NCBI GenBank assembly: GCA_028023455.1
Contig: JAQFVV010000013.1
Location: forward strand, 11,386,579-11,450,578
Direction: 5' to 3'
Length of the DNA: 64,000 nt
Origin: Epiperipatus broadwayi
Lineage: Eukaryota > Onychophora > Udeonychophora > Euonychophora > Peripatidae
The notes beneath the pieces were generated by a model that saw only the letters and a program-made list of their open reading frames with translations, searched no databases and had not been told where the DNA came from. Below, one piece after another: positions 48,002-60,589 of this stretch. Made by a program: the position numbers and the translations under genes. The stretch's first letter is position 1, and each line of letters starts with the position of its first letter.

Positions 48002-51000
48002 TGTACCGGTCGGTTTTGTCTGTTCATATAACAAGATCTAGCATCTAGGCAAAAGTACCTCGAATCCAATCCTGTGCAAGATACATAAGTCAGGAACATT
48101 CATGAACTCTGCCCTATTTGCCTATTTTCCAGATCTACCCACTTATGAGCAACAATTCCAATGATACTGATCTAATTTATTCCTACCCCGCCGGCATCAC
48201 AAAGTCGTGACACAAAAAGACTCTTATTCGAACTTGGTTCATGTCTAGAATATTATAAATAGCGATTTTCGATCATCTAGTAAGGGAAACCTTTTTATAT
48301 TACATCAAAATTATTTCTATTCAATGAATGAAACAATGACTTAGATATTTAGAAAGATATAAAATTTATTAAATCAACTTGGAGTATATATGATTGCAAA
48401 CGTTATTGGTGTTACAATGTCAATAAAATGGGTGTTTATCTCCCTTGGACAACATTAACCTCCCTTACAATACTATACAATGAACATATTTAATCATCAA
48501 TAACAAATAATTCATGGCTTTATTCTAGTGCGGCTATTTATATGTCAATAATTTATCGATTGACTGGGATACATAAGATTTTTAATAATAGCGCTAGACT
48601 ATGGTACCCAAAGTTATTTGAATCCACCAGTAATAAGAACAACAGCATTCATACCAATACGTAAGTTTATTCAGTTGGATGATAAGGGTAATTTTATTTA
48701 ATTAATATTTGCATTTTGCTATATAAGAACGTGTGTGGGAAGCTAATTTGGGAAATAATAATAATGGCAGAAGTGTCGTATCTGAAAGTGCGAATGAAAT
48801 ATATATATAAAAAAATGGTAATCCATTTAGTATAATCATAACAGTACGGTTTAGGAGAGTTAATAGGCTTTTAACAAAAATGAAATATGGGAGAGCGGTA
48901 CGTGTATGAGGGCAATGGAACGATCTATTCTAAGATCTAAGAAGACACTTCAATTCACCGTTAAAGAAATGCGACTCTCTGCAAACGTCGGCAGGGTCGG
49001 GTCATAAACAACTAAGAAGGCGCTTTATTGAATTGCCATAGGCTGGACTTTTGCCAGAGCGAACCCTATGCAATAATATCTCGCGCTGAAGAAATCCAAA
49101 GAGGTTTGCCAAACCTTGTCCTTGGGATTGGAAGTAAAAATGAATGAAGCACAAAGACATATATATCACGAAAGGCCGGTACACACGTAACACTTGCATT
49201 AATATAAATATATAGATATTTAGCTAAGGAATAAATAATTATCGCCTATCTTTATTAATAAAAACCCCTCGTACCGGTATGATTTGATTACTACATGGAT
49301 GTGGAAGAATTACAGTTAATGCTAATATAATATAGCTCATAGAACTAAACGATCCCCCCCCCCTTATGTATTATTTTAAACTACACATAAACTTTCCACA
49401 ACGTATAAATATAAATCTTTGGTTTTGAATGCTTTAATAAATAAATACTTTTCATATTATTAAATATATATATAGTCGGTGGTGGCTATTGATTTCAATA
49501 AAGTAATATTAATTTTACTCATATAAATCTATTTGCAGATTTTAGAAGTTAGCGCTATTATTTAATTAACCAAATAAACACATTTCTAAGAAAATAGATT
49601 TTGACTTAGTTTTAGAAAATAACACTGTATAATAATTATCAAATTCTGATTTTATTTCCCCAGACTGGCAGGCACCCGCTATACTAAGAATAACAAATTT
49701 GTTTTCAAAACTACTAGGTTAATTACCCTCTGAAAAGTAAGGAGGGTTTTCTTTTACTAACAGAGATAGCGTAAGCATTTGCGATTCTGGGGGAAAATTA
49801 TCGACATATAATTTAGTATCTGAAAGTATAAAACATAATAATGAGAATAAAATATTGCCGCATAGACGTGACATTAAGAACTAATAATTATTCAGGAGAG
49901 GTTTAATGTAGGAGAGATTACAGCTAAGTTATATAGAGAGAGAACAAGGTACAATTAACAAAAAGGTAAGAACTTTACAAATTCATTCATAACTAATATT
50001 ACATTTTACAAATGAAAGATTTACAAAATGTTTAAAGTAATAGATAGGTGAAAGTTAAAATTATTCACGGTAACTTTAAGAGTCTAGCAGCATTTGAAAT
50101 GATTACCTCTGTAACACATGGCGGTTCTTTTGATGGTTTCAATTCCCGTGGAGACTAGATCTAGTTTATCAAACATAGTTATTCAGGCAGGTAGTAATTT
50201 TATGATTTAACGAACAGGCATGTCAGTATAGTCTATGAGTATCGGGATCCATGGGCACAGATTGTAGGGAAAGCCGTCTCGAATGGCGAGAAAGGCGATT
50301 TAGATTTACTCAGTACACATTGAAATTAACGAACGCAAATTTTCTTGGTGACTGCTCTCCTTGACTGTCCTAGTTACTCTCTAAATTAATTCGTAATTAA
50401 TTCCATGCCTCGGTATTTTTGGAATCCCTTTCTGATTGGTTATTGCAATCTAATTTCCAAAAGAATTCGTATACAAGCTTTTACCTATTGTGATGGAAGA
50501 TGCCATTGTTAGATAAGTATTCAAACTTTAATTAATTTTGATAAAGAAAATGTTTGTAACAAAAGTAAATCAATTAAGTTTAGTTTCTACTTTTGATTTT
50601 AGAGAAACTTTTAATTAAAGTTATGTTAGAATATTATACAAGATTACGCTTCTCACCTTTAATTAATTTTGACTAATTACAATCGCATCTTCCATATTGG
50701 ATTTAAAAGAAAAGTATAGTTTAATGGCAAAAATAATTTAAAAACACAATTTTATAAAATTACATATAACGAACTTTTCCACTAAATATTTGCTCAGTAC
50801 TTTTGTCTCTACAATATCTATAGATATCTGAGCTGCAATTAACAAACAATTACTATAACTTTTATAAATTAAATAAATACAAAAATTATAATATATTTTG
50901 ATATTATAAGTCCGTGATAATTAATCCCCCATCCCCTATTGCGTATACGAGTTTTCAGATGCTACATTTATTAATTTTATTTTGCATGTTTAAATTCAGA

Positions 51001-51220
51001 TATTTATGCCAATATATTTTATTTTGCATGTTTAAATTCAGATATTTATGCCAATATCTTCGTTCATAAATATGTTAGTTAATAATACTCAAACAAAAGG
51101 ATACAAACAAATGTGTTAGTGAGTGGAATATGTATGCAAGAATAGAGTTTGAATTTAGGTTGGTAGCGGAAGATTGGAAGTGGGCTGTGAAGCGCAATCT
51201 GAATCTCAGATTCCGCTTCA
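48002..51220. mobile_element. 3.2-kb TG...CA insertion, probable solo LTR or non-autonomous LTR element
   Basis: The insertion starts TGTACCGGTCGG and ends CCGCTTCA. GTAT lies on both sides (47998-48001 and 51221-51224), and the intact relative at 11.3 kb shows a single GTAT at the corresponding site. TG...CA ends with a 4-bp duplication point to an LTR retroelement or a solo LTR. The last 31 bases (51189-51219) form a hairpin: GAAGCGCAATCTGA pairs with TCAGATTCCGCTTC, with one mismatch. I see no coding domain and no second copy in the window. A 42-bp tandem duplication lies at 50974-51057. Confidence 0.65.
51189..51219. repeat. Terminal hairpin of the 3.2-kb insertion
   Basis: Two 14-base arms pair around the loop ATC with a single C-C mismatch. 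The hairpin ends one base before the end of the insertion. Confidence 0.9.
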
Positions 51221-51564
51221 GTATACATAAAATGTGGAAATCATGATTGTAATTTCATTATTGCATAAAATTTTACTATTATAAAGCACTGAAAATATTG
51301 AAATTACTAAGATGAAAGTCAAATTCCAATAATGTGCTATTACTTTCAATATAACATAAGTGCGTGAAATTTATTATTTAAAGTAATAGTGCATTATCGG
51401 AGTTCGACTTCCGGTGAAACATGAAATGCGTAACTTCAAAATTGTGTTAAATAAGTCCGCGCAAAAAGAGACCCATGTGTATTATTAATGAGACAAAATA
51501 ATTAACAACTATAACAACACACAAAAAAAATTTCTTCTCAACATGCCGTTCTCCTATTTTCATA

Positions 51565-51586
51565 GCCCCATTTGTTGGGAAAGCCA
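51565..51586 (-). promoter_or_regulatory. Putative primer binding site of the gypsy element
   Basis: On the minus strand, one or two bases after the 5' LTR, the sequence reads TGGCTTTCCCAACAAATGGG. A TGG start next to the LTR end is usual for tRNA-primed elements, and the pattern is loosely like a lysine-tRNA site with extra bases. Decay prevents a firm tRNA assignment. Confidence 0.5.
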
Positions 51587-51587
51587 T

Positions 51588-53459
51588 TTTAACAGGCAAC
51601 CTCGGTATTAATTTTGTTTGTTTGTTATATATATAAAAAATGACTCTATTGATCATGTAAGGTAGTAAACACAAAACTATGGCTGTATAGTCACCATAAC
51701 CCATGCGTATAGGATCTGACTACCATCCACCATATTGGGTTCGAATAAGAATCCCCTTTCTTAAATATACATTAAGAAATAAAGTATAAGTATCCTATAT
51801 CAGGATATACGTTAAAAAATATAATAAAAAAATCTACCTAGTGGCCATTGTTTCATTTAAAAAAAAAGACAAACAACAATTTTTTCAAAAAAAGTATATT
51901 TATGAGCGTCAATTAATAAACTGACCCTAAGCGCCAATCTTACTAAGACCATACGAATTATACTTTCTCCTCTTAGAAATCTTAAAACCATTGCTAATTA
52001 GGGGCCCGACCCTTTCAGCTAGGTCAAATCCCAGGGCTGGGAGGCTGAACGGAGGTGACCGACTAAATTTGTATAATTGAAACAGGCTTTCCCTGTTTTA
52101 TATACCTTTCAATTTAAGATGCATATATAAAAACTTACGTCTTAGAATTTAAAATTACGTATAATCTACTTGCTTATTCTAATATTCTGCCAGGAAGAGA
52201 ACTAGGCTAATATAAGTGATAAATATGTTCATTAATGAGGGACAATTTGTTTTAAAGTAAGTAGATAATTTTATTACTATGGTTATTTAAATATAGAGAA
52301 AGAAAAAACATATTTATATAATTTATATATCAATGATAACATAAAAGACGAAATAAAAAGAAAACAGAATTAGTGAATTATAAAAAAAAAACATATAATT
52401 AAATATGTATGTGGGAATGCATTTAACTTAAAATGTATAATTCTACACAGTGGCTGAACTTTTGGAGAGTAACGACAAATAAAGTTCAATTCTTTTAGGT
52501 TAAAGAAACTAGTTATAGTTACTTTGAAGTAACCGGGATTTTTAATATTGGTAAGTTTATTTCCACGTAAGCTTGATTTTGACGATCCAACCGAAATTTA
52601 TGTATTCTTTTATTGTTAAATGATAAAACAAAATTTTCCTGTTAATAACAAAAAGTTTGCACGAACGTCCACTTTGTGATATTTCTTGGATCTAAGAAAT
52701 AATGATGGCGTATCGATGAGATCCCTATGGTTCTTTGAGGGCAAGCACTTAACAGCAACATTACATATTGGGAGCTTAGGATGGCGGCCTTATACGTATT
52801 TTTCTACTCCTGCATTCCAATTGTCGCAATGGTCTGAGTTACTATATCTGAATCCATTTTATACTACAAGTCCATTTAGCAATCAAAATTATTAATATTT
52901 CAGTTTGCAAAATCACTCCTGCTTGTTCTCATTTTACTTTTCCACTTCTTAATTTCTCCATTTTCTTTTGTTCCCAAAATAGTTTATCAATATCTAGATC
53001 TTTATTTCTTAGGCATGCTTTTAACATTTTTCTTTCCGTGGCTAAGTAATTGAACAAAAGACATGAAATTGCCTCAAGATATACATATATAAAAGTTCTT
53101 TCATTACTCTCATTAAAATGTGACATACAATAACACAATAGAAAATTATATATTTGAAATAAATTAAGAATACAAAAAGAAAATTTATATATTTGCGTAT
53201 AACTGCATTCCCATAATTTATTAACATATTTTCATGAATTTATTTTAAAACAAATAAATAACTATAAATATCTTTCTCTCTCTCTTTTTTTTAATTAATA
53301 AAAAAAAAACTTTCAAACTGTCTCTCTTAGACATATATATTTCATTCTTTATATTTCCTCCTCACAGCTGAATCAAATTTATTATTCATGCTGATCTAAG
53401 CAGTTTGGGAATATTGTGTAACTTTCTTGTAACAGGGTTTGAACGTGGCTACTGTTACA
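51588..53459 (-). repeat. 5' LTR of the gypsy element
   Basis: This 1.87-kb LTR starts on the minus strand at 53459 with the TGTAACAG hairpin (53428-53459) and ends at 51588. It carries one copy of the segment duplicated in the 3' LTR. Differences from the 3' LTR are scattered substitutions plus several short indels, so the insertion is old enough for both LTRs to have diverged visibly. Confidence 0.9.
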
Positions 53460-54345
53460 ATACTAAGAAGGTTAACATTGATAAAGTACAACAGGCTGAC
53501 TCCTCATCGCCTAAACTTTTTATAGCAGTTTTGCAACAAGCATTTTATGGATTATAATGGAAAACTAAGGGAATAAAAGTAAATGAAAATTATTGAAGTA
53601 ATCTAGATTTGGAAGATGATATAATTGTTTTTGCATAATGCTTTAGAGCTTCAGGAAATGTTGCAAGAGTTATCAGAAGAAGGTAAGAAAATAGTACTAA
53701 AGTTAAATGTTAAAGAGACTAAAGTAATGTTCAATGAATTTTCTCAAAAAAATACAAATAAAAAGTGATAATAATGAGTTAGAAGTTAACAACTAATACC
53801 TCAGTCAGATTATTGCTACAGATGTAATCATAATGCATGAACTTAATTATAGAATTAAACCTGGTTGCTGCTTTTGATAGAAATAATATTAAAAGAAATA
53901 TGCCTATTTGTTTAAACAATTTTTTTAATAAATGTGTTCTAGCAGTTTTTACTTATGGAACTGTGACTTGGACATTTAATAGAAGAGCAATACAGAGACT
54001 TCATACCACTCAAAGAAGTATGGAGAGATGCATGTTAGAAGTAACAAGAAGGAATCAAAAATGAAACAGACAAATGTTACTGACATAATTGAAAGAATTA
54101 AGGGACTGAAGTAAAGTTGGGCTGGAGATATTGCTAAAAGAGCTGACAATAGATGGACATTGGAAATCATAAACCAGATTCAAAGAGATTGTAAAAGATC
54201 TAAAAAAAAGACTATAACATGAATAGATAAAATAGGAAAGTTTGCATGAGTGATTTGGAGAAGAGAGAGTAGAGATCTAAGATGGATTGAACTTGGATAG
54301 ACCTTCGTCCTGAAGTGGATCGATAATGACTGAAGATGATGATGA
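53460..54345 (+). pseudogene. RTE LINE, 3' segment after the gypsy insertion
   Basis: This continues the LINE broken at 40832. It begins in the GIRQGDS region (here decayed), passes the position of the FADD motif (TTGGAAGATGATATAATTG near 53608) and the VFTYGTVTWTFNRRAIQRL and RSMERCMLEVTRR stretches (53837-54064). It ends in the ATGATGATGATGA terminus at about 54345. The last two-thirds align with 59150-60040. Confidence 0.85.
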
Positions 54346-55290
54346 TGACTTACTATACATTTAAACGCTCTTTTACATATATAGAATACACAATATTCTT
54401 TAAATTTATATAAATAATTACTAATTGTAATATTCTAAATAATGCAACTAAAAAAAAAGTTCTATATATAATATATTTTAATTATTCAATTATTTCAAAT
54501 AACTTTTAATTATATATATATAACTACTAATGGGTATGTTTATATAATCAATTTAATTAATATAGCAGTTTGCTGTGAGAAGAAACAAATTAAAAATAAT
54601 TTTTAGCGAGACATTTCATAACAACCGAGATATAAAAATAATATCCTACGATGAATCATTCACAACCATTTCCACTTCATAACTGCCAATCATATATATC
54701 TATCTCAACAGTGACTCCTCTTTATGCATCATGGCTCAAAATAAAATTATAATTATTTAAAACATCGATCTTATAAAAAAAATATTTCAAAACGCAATGT
54801 AATAAAAAAAGAAGCAAAGTAAAATCAGCATTGTAAATATAAATATATGTATGTAGTGGTGTGTACGTTATTTAATACAGATAAATATATGCATGTTCAC
54901 AATTCTTATAAAATGTGTATAATTATATATAGAAATATGAATGTGTGTTAAAACCTCTTCAAAACTATATCTTGTTGTCCATCTAAATATTAGTTCATTG
55001 AATGTAAATATTATATGTTCCAATTCATTTAGAAAGATGAAAAAAAAAGATTATGCTTGAGAATAAATCCGTATTCATATACATACAAATATAAATACAA
55101 GATTATTCATAAAGAATAATGATATTTTAAAAATTACTTTCAAATATGACGATGATAATGAGATATAAAATTACTTTAGGAGTATAATATGGAGATGAAA
55201 TAATTCCAATAATATTTTTGGTTTCTGTGAAGATAATAATAATTAACTAAAATTCAAATGCAAAGATAATTTTGGGTGGTCTCATACTCA
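54346..55290. other. Non-coding, nothing recognised
   Basis: AT-rich sequence with many short TA runs. No coding signal. Confidence 0.55.
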
Positions 55291-56760
55291 CAGAGTTTTT
55301 AAATTAAGATTGATATTTACATATATTATTAATTTAATGGAATTTTTCTATAAATTTCAGCTATGATATACCTAGGTAGATCACCATTTAAAAATTAGAA
55401 TAGCAAAGTGAAATCAACCATCTTCTAACAATATTTGTCTGATTCTACCTTTAAACCAAATGTAGTACTGCTTTTAATTTATTACTCTAAGTTATATAAA
55501 AACTGGAAATATTACAACTCTCTACTTATTTCTATAAAGTAAACAACATTCCTTTAAAGACCTTTAGATATGGATATTGATAAATTTAATGAGATTTTCT
55601 GGGTATTATTTTAAATAAATTTCCTCTACGATGCAATATGGCAAACTACCAATTCAAAACTAACATCAGATATTAATACCTGACATATATGAAATCTGGA
55701 AATATCACTGATAAAATTTTAATGCTACCACTTTTAGTTTTAAGTTGAGCCAGACCTATATTACTAAATGGAGTGATTTCACTTTTTAATTAGTAGTTTG
55801 TCATGTTGTATTATAGATGAAATTTATTTAAAACAAAAATCTCATGAAATTATCAATATCTATATCTAAAAGTTTTCATATGAACTCTTTACAAAAGAAT
55901 CTTGTTTGCTTTATGGAAATAATTAGAGGATTGTGATATTTATAGTTTTTACATATATAAAATATTAACATCCAATCTACAATTTTTATATAACTTAGAG
56001 TAATAAACTAAAAGTGATATCATTTTTGATTTAAAGAAAGACCAGACAATGCTATTACTAAATAATATTATTTCACTTTGAACTACCAGTGTTAATTAAT
56101 ACTTTAATGAGTGCGTGTATTCAAATTAATATAATTCAAAATTGCAGGTACTTAAAAATTAGAAACTTTCTCTTTCTTGGGATATATAAACTAAATTTGT
56201 ATAAATAATTCTTCAATTGAAATATCGGGATAATAATAAGTTCAAGACCTAATTTAAATATGGTCAATAATGATTCGTTTATATAAAAATAAGCTATAAG
56301 CATAAGACACTTATGCTTTTAAAATACTTATTGACAAAAAAGTGCACAGAAATTTAATCTAATAATGCAAGTATAAAGATTAATTTTCATTACATATTCA
56401 AGATTTATATATATGAAATCCATGAAAATCTTTTGTTTATTTATAAAAATATTAAGAAGTTGAGATATTTCCTATTATTTACACATATAAAATATTAATG
56501 TCTGATCTATAACCCTTACATAATAAAAGAAGTATCAGTTCTGGTTCAAAAATGGATTGGACAATTATTATTACTAAATGATATGATTTCAGTTTGCAAT
56601 GCAAACCCTTAATTGACTGTTTGCCTAAATATATCATAGTTGAAATTTATCTAAAAATGCAGAGATAATCCCATTAAATTATCAATACTTATATATAAAA
56701 GTTCATGAAAATCTTCTGATGATCTATATTGGAAATGCAATTGGTTCTTGAAACCCCAAA
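55290..56760. repeat. Inverted plus tandem repeat array, unit about 350-400 bp
   Basis: Unit 1 (about 55290-55680) is on the minus strand; units 2 (55680-56110) and 3 (about 56400-56760) are on the plus strand. Shared pieces, read in one direction, include GAAATTTATTTAAAA, ATTATCAATATCTATATCTA, TTATATAACTTAGAGTAATA, and TGATTTCACTTTG-like stretches. Divergence is considerable. No coding frame is conserved. Confidence 0.65.
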
Positions 56761-56888
56761 ATAAATCAAGAATCTCATATAAAAAAAAGGCAATTATAAT
56801 CATTTCTTATGACAAAAAAATTAAAAACATTATTATACATTTAAAATAAGCTATAAAGTTTAAATATCTGATTTTAAAAAAGTGATAA

Positions 56889-57390
56889 TTGATAGACAGA
56901 CCCAGCAAATAAATGTCAGCCAAATTAAAATTAATAATAATGATTATTAATTAAAGGAAAATAATGAAATCATAAGATTAATAAATATTGCATCTATAAA
57001 TGTCTTAGGAGAGTATGATATTATTGATAGCTTTGACAGTTAAATTAATCCCCAACTTTATTACTTCAAGGACTAAAATAATCTTTCAACAGAGTTGTAG
57101 AAAATAGGATGTATAACCTATCTGTGTGACTTTTAATAAAAAAAATTAAATATTAGATTTTATCTCCTTGAATGTTTATGCATATAAAAAACAATAAAGC
57201 CACGTATGTGTGGCAATATAATACCATGTAATAATTTTATGTAAAATAAGAAGGGTTATTCTACAGAGAAGCTAATTTTAAGCTTACCATGCAAAAAAAC
57301 AACAAGTGAGTCAATGATTTGATGATTGGTAAAGTAGTTTAAAAGAATATGAGCTTAATGATAGTCAGAGGCTCCAAAGAATTCACCAAG
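56889..57390 (+). repeat. Repeat F, copy 1
   Basis: Direct repeat of 63493-64000. Shared pieces are AAATTAAAATTAATAATAAT, ATCTATAAATGTCTTAGGAG, CTGTGTGACTTTTAATAAA and TTTAAAAGAATATGAGCTT. It is non-coding and of unknown class. Confidence 0.8.
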
Positions 57391-58015
57391 GTGTAATGAT
57401 AACAACAAATGAATCAGGCATAGCGACCAAGTAAAAAGAGTGTCTCGCAGCAATAGATAATCTGGACGATCAGAAAAAATTAAATAATAATATTGACAAG
57501 ATAAATACTTAGCTACACCAGTGAAGGAAATAGAAGCCCTATAAAATAAGTTGTATTCTCATGGATGAGTTTTTAAGTTTATACACACACAATAAATTGA
57601 TTAACGGTAATGAAAATAAAAAGATAATTTTAAACATTATTATCATTAACTTTAAAAAATTTTTTTTGACTAATTAAACTACAGACTTCTTTTCTTTTTT
57701 AAAAAAAACCCTTTAATTTAAATGTTCTAAGAGCAAAGGACAGAGAGATCAAATTATTCTAAAATAATAATACTAAATGTAAAATCAAGACTTTATTTAA
57801 AACTGTCAAAACCCCCAAAGGAAGATAAAAAAAAAAATTATTCTATAACTAACTTTTTCTAACTGTAATGAATTAAAGTGCACTCTAAACAAACATTCAT
57901 AAATGATTTATACATATACATCAATTAATCGATGCATAAACTAAAGAGAAAAAAAACATTTAAATCTTATACTACAGTTAATAAAATGTAAAACTAGAGA
58001 GACAAAAATTATTAA
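57391..58015. other. Non-coding, nothing recognised
   Basis: AT-rich DNA up to the start of the LINE. No coding signal. Confidence 0.55.
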
Positions 58016-58019
58016 GAAA

Positions 58020-60050
58020 AACTATATTTACAGTTGATATTCCTAATCTTCAGAAACATTCTAATGAATTTAAATTAAGACTTACAAATCGGTTTCAAGT
58101 ATTATTTAGATTTTGAACATGATTCAGATTTGAATTAAATTAATATGAAAATAACTGATACACTTTTAAAAACTGCAACAAAGATAACTGGTAGAAAAAA
58201 GCAGCAATTGACCAATAAAATTTCTACTGAGACTAGAGAATTTATGAAGAAAAGAAGGAATATGAAGATATACAAAAAATGATGCATTAAAAAGGATTGA
58301 ATATCTCGAATTTTGTAAAATGGTGTGGAAAAGAGTTGAAAATGATATAAGAAAGTTATAACTGTGAACTAGCAAGGAATGCTGTAGAAGAAAATAGAGT
58401 CTCAAGAATATAAAACAACATTTTGGTATTGGTAGGAAATTTATATGTGCAATAAGAAAAAAAAGATTGAATTATTACTAAAAAGAGAGATGACATCATG
58501 AAATGGGTAGACGATTTTTATCAAGAATTATATAGTAATAAAGAACAAGTACCTCCTATATCTAGTACATCTTCCAAATTGCCCAGAATTTTAAATGAAA
58601 AGGTGAGATATGCAATTAAATGTATGAAGAAAGAAAAGGCTCCAGGTAATGATGGAATTATAATTGATATATTAAAATAAGCAGATGAAGAAATAGAAAA
58701 AAAAATTAGCAAAGTTATATACCAAATGTCTAAATGATAAAGATGTACCAGTTGATTGAAAGAATGCAGTAATAATATTAATATTTAAAAAGATGATAAA
58801 GAAGATATTAGAAATTACAGACCTATCAGCCTTTTATCAGTTTTATACAAAATTTTTACCAAGATAATTACAACTCGTCTACAGAGAACATTGGATTTCC
58901 ACCAACCAAGCTGGATTTAAAAATGGTTTTAGTACAGTAGATCATATCCAGGTATTGAGAGAAGTTATAGAAAGGACAAACGAATATGAGTTGCCATTAT
59001 GTTTTGGATTTGTAGATTATGAAAAGGCATTTGACTCTATAAACATTTCTTCAGTGATTAAAGCATTGGATCATCAAGGAATAGATCCAGGATGTCATAT
59101 TTTAAAGAATATTTATAAAAATAAAACAGCAACAATTAGATTACATAATGATATTGGGAAGTTCAACATTGAGAAGGGTATAAGACAAGGTGACTCCATA
59201 TCTCCAAAATGTTTTACAGCAGTGCTGCAAGAAGTATTAAAATGGGAAACTAAGGAGTGAAAGTAAATGGAGATTATTTAAGTTATTTAGATTTTGCAGA
59301 TGATGTAGTTGTTTTTGCGAATAATGCTTCAGGGATGCAGGAAATGTTGCAGGAGTTATCAGATGAAAGTGGAAAAGTAGGACTAAAGATAAATGTTAAA
59401 AAGACTAAAGTAATGTTTAATCGATTTGCTCAAAATATGAAAATAAAGATGGATTATGATGAATTAGAAGAAGTTAACAGTTACAAATACCTTGGTCAGA
59501 TTATTAATACAGATGGAAACATAATGTATGAAATTAATCATAGAATTAAACTTGGTTGGAGTGCTTTTGGTAGAAGCAACTTGATACTAAAAGGAAATAT
59601 GCCTATGTGTTTGAAAAGGAAGGTTTTTAACAAATGTGTTTTGCCAATTTTTACTTATGGATCTGAGACATGGAGACTTAATAGAAGAGCAATACATAGG
59701 CTTCAGACCACTCAAAGAAGTATGGAGAGATGCATGCTGGGAGTAACAAGAAGAGATCGAAAATGCAATGTATGGGTAAAAAAACAAACAGGTGTTACTG
59801 ACCTCATTGAAAAAATTAAAAGATTGAAGTGAAGTTGGGCTGGACAATTGAAGTCTTAAACTGGATTCCAAAAGATTGTAAAAGACCCAGAAAGAGACCA
59901 CCTGTGCGATGAATGGATGAGATAAGAAAGTGTGTAGGGGTGATGTGGAGAAGAGAAGCTAAAGATCGGAAAAGATGGACTGAACTTGCAGAGACCTTCA
60001 TTCTGCAGTGGATTGATAATGGTTGATGGTGATGATGAATGCACATAAAC
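58020..60050 (+). pseudogene. RTE-type LINE, best preserved copy (RT domain and C-terminus)
   Basis: The match to the other copies begins near 58020 with VDIPNLQKHSNEFKLRLTNR, upstream of the RT domain. 58498-58680 reads FYQELYSNKEQ and KKEKAPGNDGIIID. A broken stretch has NYRPISLLSVLYKIFTK. 58955-59260 has LCFGFVDYEKAFDSIN with the first catalytic aspartate and KGIRQGDSISPKCF. The overlapping frame 59257-59832 has YLDFADDVVVFAN with the FADD site, then YLGQIINTDGNI, TYGSETWRLNRRAI and MERCMLGVTRRDR. After 59832 the KR.GR.. tail and an ATGGTGATGATGA end follow. The endonuclease part is absent, so the copy is 5' truncated. One frameshift at 59257-59260 and several stops before 58955 inactivate it. 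RTE is inferred from motif order and tail. Confidence 0.85.
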
Positions 60051-60589
60051 AAAATGAAAACTCTTATAACAAAACCTGGCTTATGGTATATAGAAGTTTA
60101 TATCACTGCCAAGTCTTTCAAGATTATTGCTTTTGATTGCTGTATTTTGTTGAAGAGGTAACAACCTTTGTTCATTTTATAGTTGTCATTTTCAGGCAGT
60201 CAATTGAGTCTTCTTGTTAGACTGGCTTTAGACTGTCAGCTTTCTAAAGATTTAGGATTTCACAACATATTGGGTGAGGAAGATTCTATTCAGAGCATGG
60301 AGTTGCCCAGCCCAGCATATTTTAAAAAACACCACTAAAACATTGATTGGTTCATTGTACTATTGTAGACTGCTTATTCTGAACAAATCTCTGATGAGTA
60401 GAAATAGAATCTAGTGGCTGAATCCATTCAATTAATAAATGACTAGCTTGGATCTGAATAGACTGAATTATATAGCTTCTGGATAGCTTTTGCCTAGCTT
60501 GAAATGAAACAATAGATTTTTAGAAGCTTTTATACCCATTTATTCTATTGTCCAACAACACAAATTTTTCTAAAATTTTCTAGATTATC
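60051..60589. other. Non-coding, nothing recognised
   Basis: A 540-bp spacer, less AT-rich than average, between the RTE end and the next LINE fragment. No coding signal. Confidence 0.5.

Larger units (their letters stand above)
47087..51479. mobile_element. TA-flanked DNA transposon, second copy, interrupted
   Basis: This is the reverse-oriented relative of the 11334-12324 element. The ends are AACCTGGGTCTCG on the left and, reversed, CACATGGGTCTCTTTTT on the right, with TA directly outside (47085-47086 and 51480-51481). The homologous body is 47087-48001 plus 51221-51479; the 3.2 kb between is a foreign insertion. About 250 bp near 47605-47850 do not align well with the intact copy and may be a further small insertion or a diverged part. 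Confidence 0.8.
40833..53459 (-). mobile_element. Ty3/gypsy LTR retrotransposon, nearly full length, nested insertions
   Basis: The element lies on the minus strand. The 5' LTR is 51588-53459, the interior 43034-51587 and the 3' LTR 40833-43033. Target duplication ATAC or ATACT occurs at 40829-40833 and 53460-53464; the 4- or 5-bp reading depends on whether one T belongs to the LTR. Removing it rejoins the LINE reading cleanly (AATGATAC and then TAAGAAGGTTAACATTG). Gag, protease, RT, RNase H and integrase occur in that order, the Ty3/gypsy arrangement. I see no envelope frame. Without the 4.4-kb nested DNA transposon the element is about 8.2 kb. Confidence 0.9.

Noticed and set aside
40833-53459. 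Envelope gene, which would make the gypsy element an endogenous retrovirus
   Set aside because: No frame with a signal peptide and membrane segment lies between integrase and the 3' LTR; only about 70 bp separate them.
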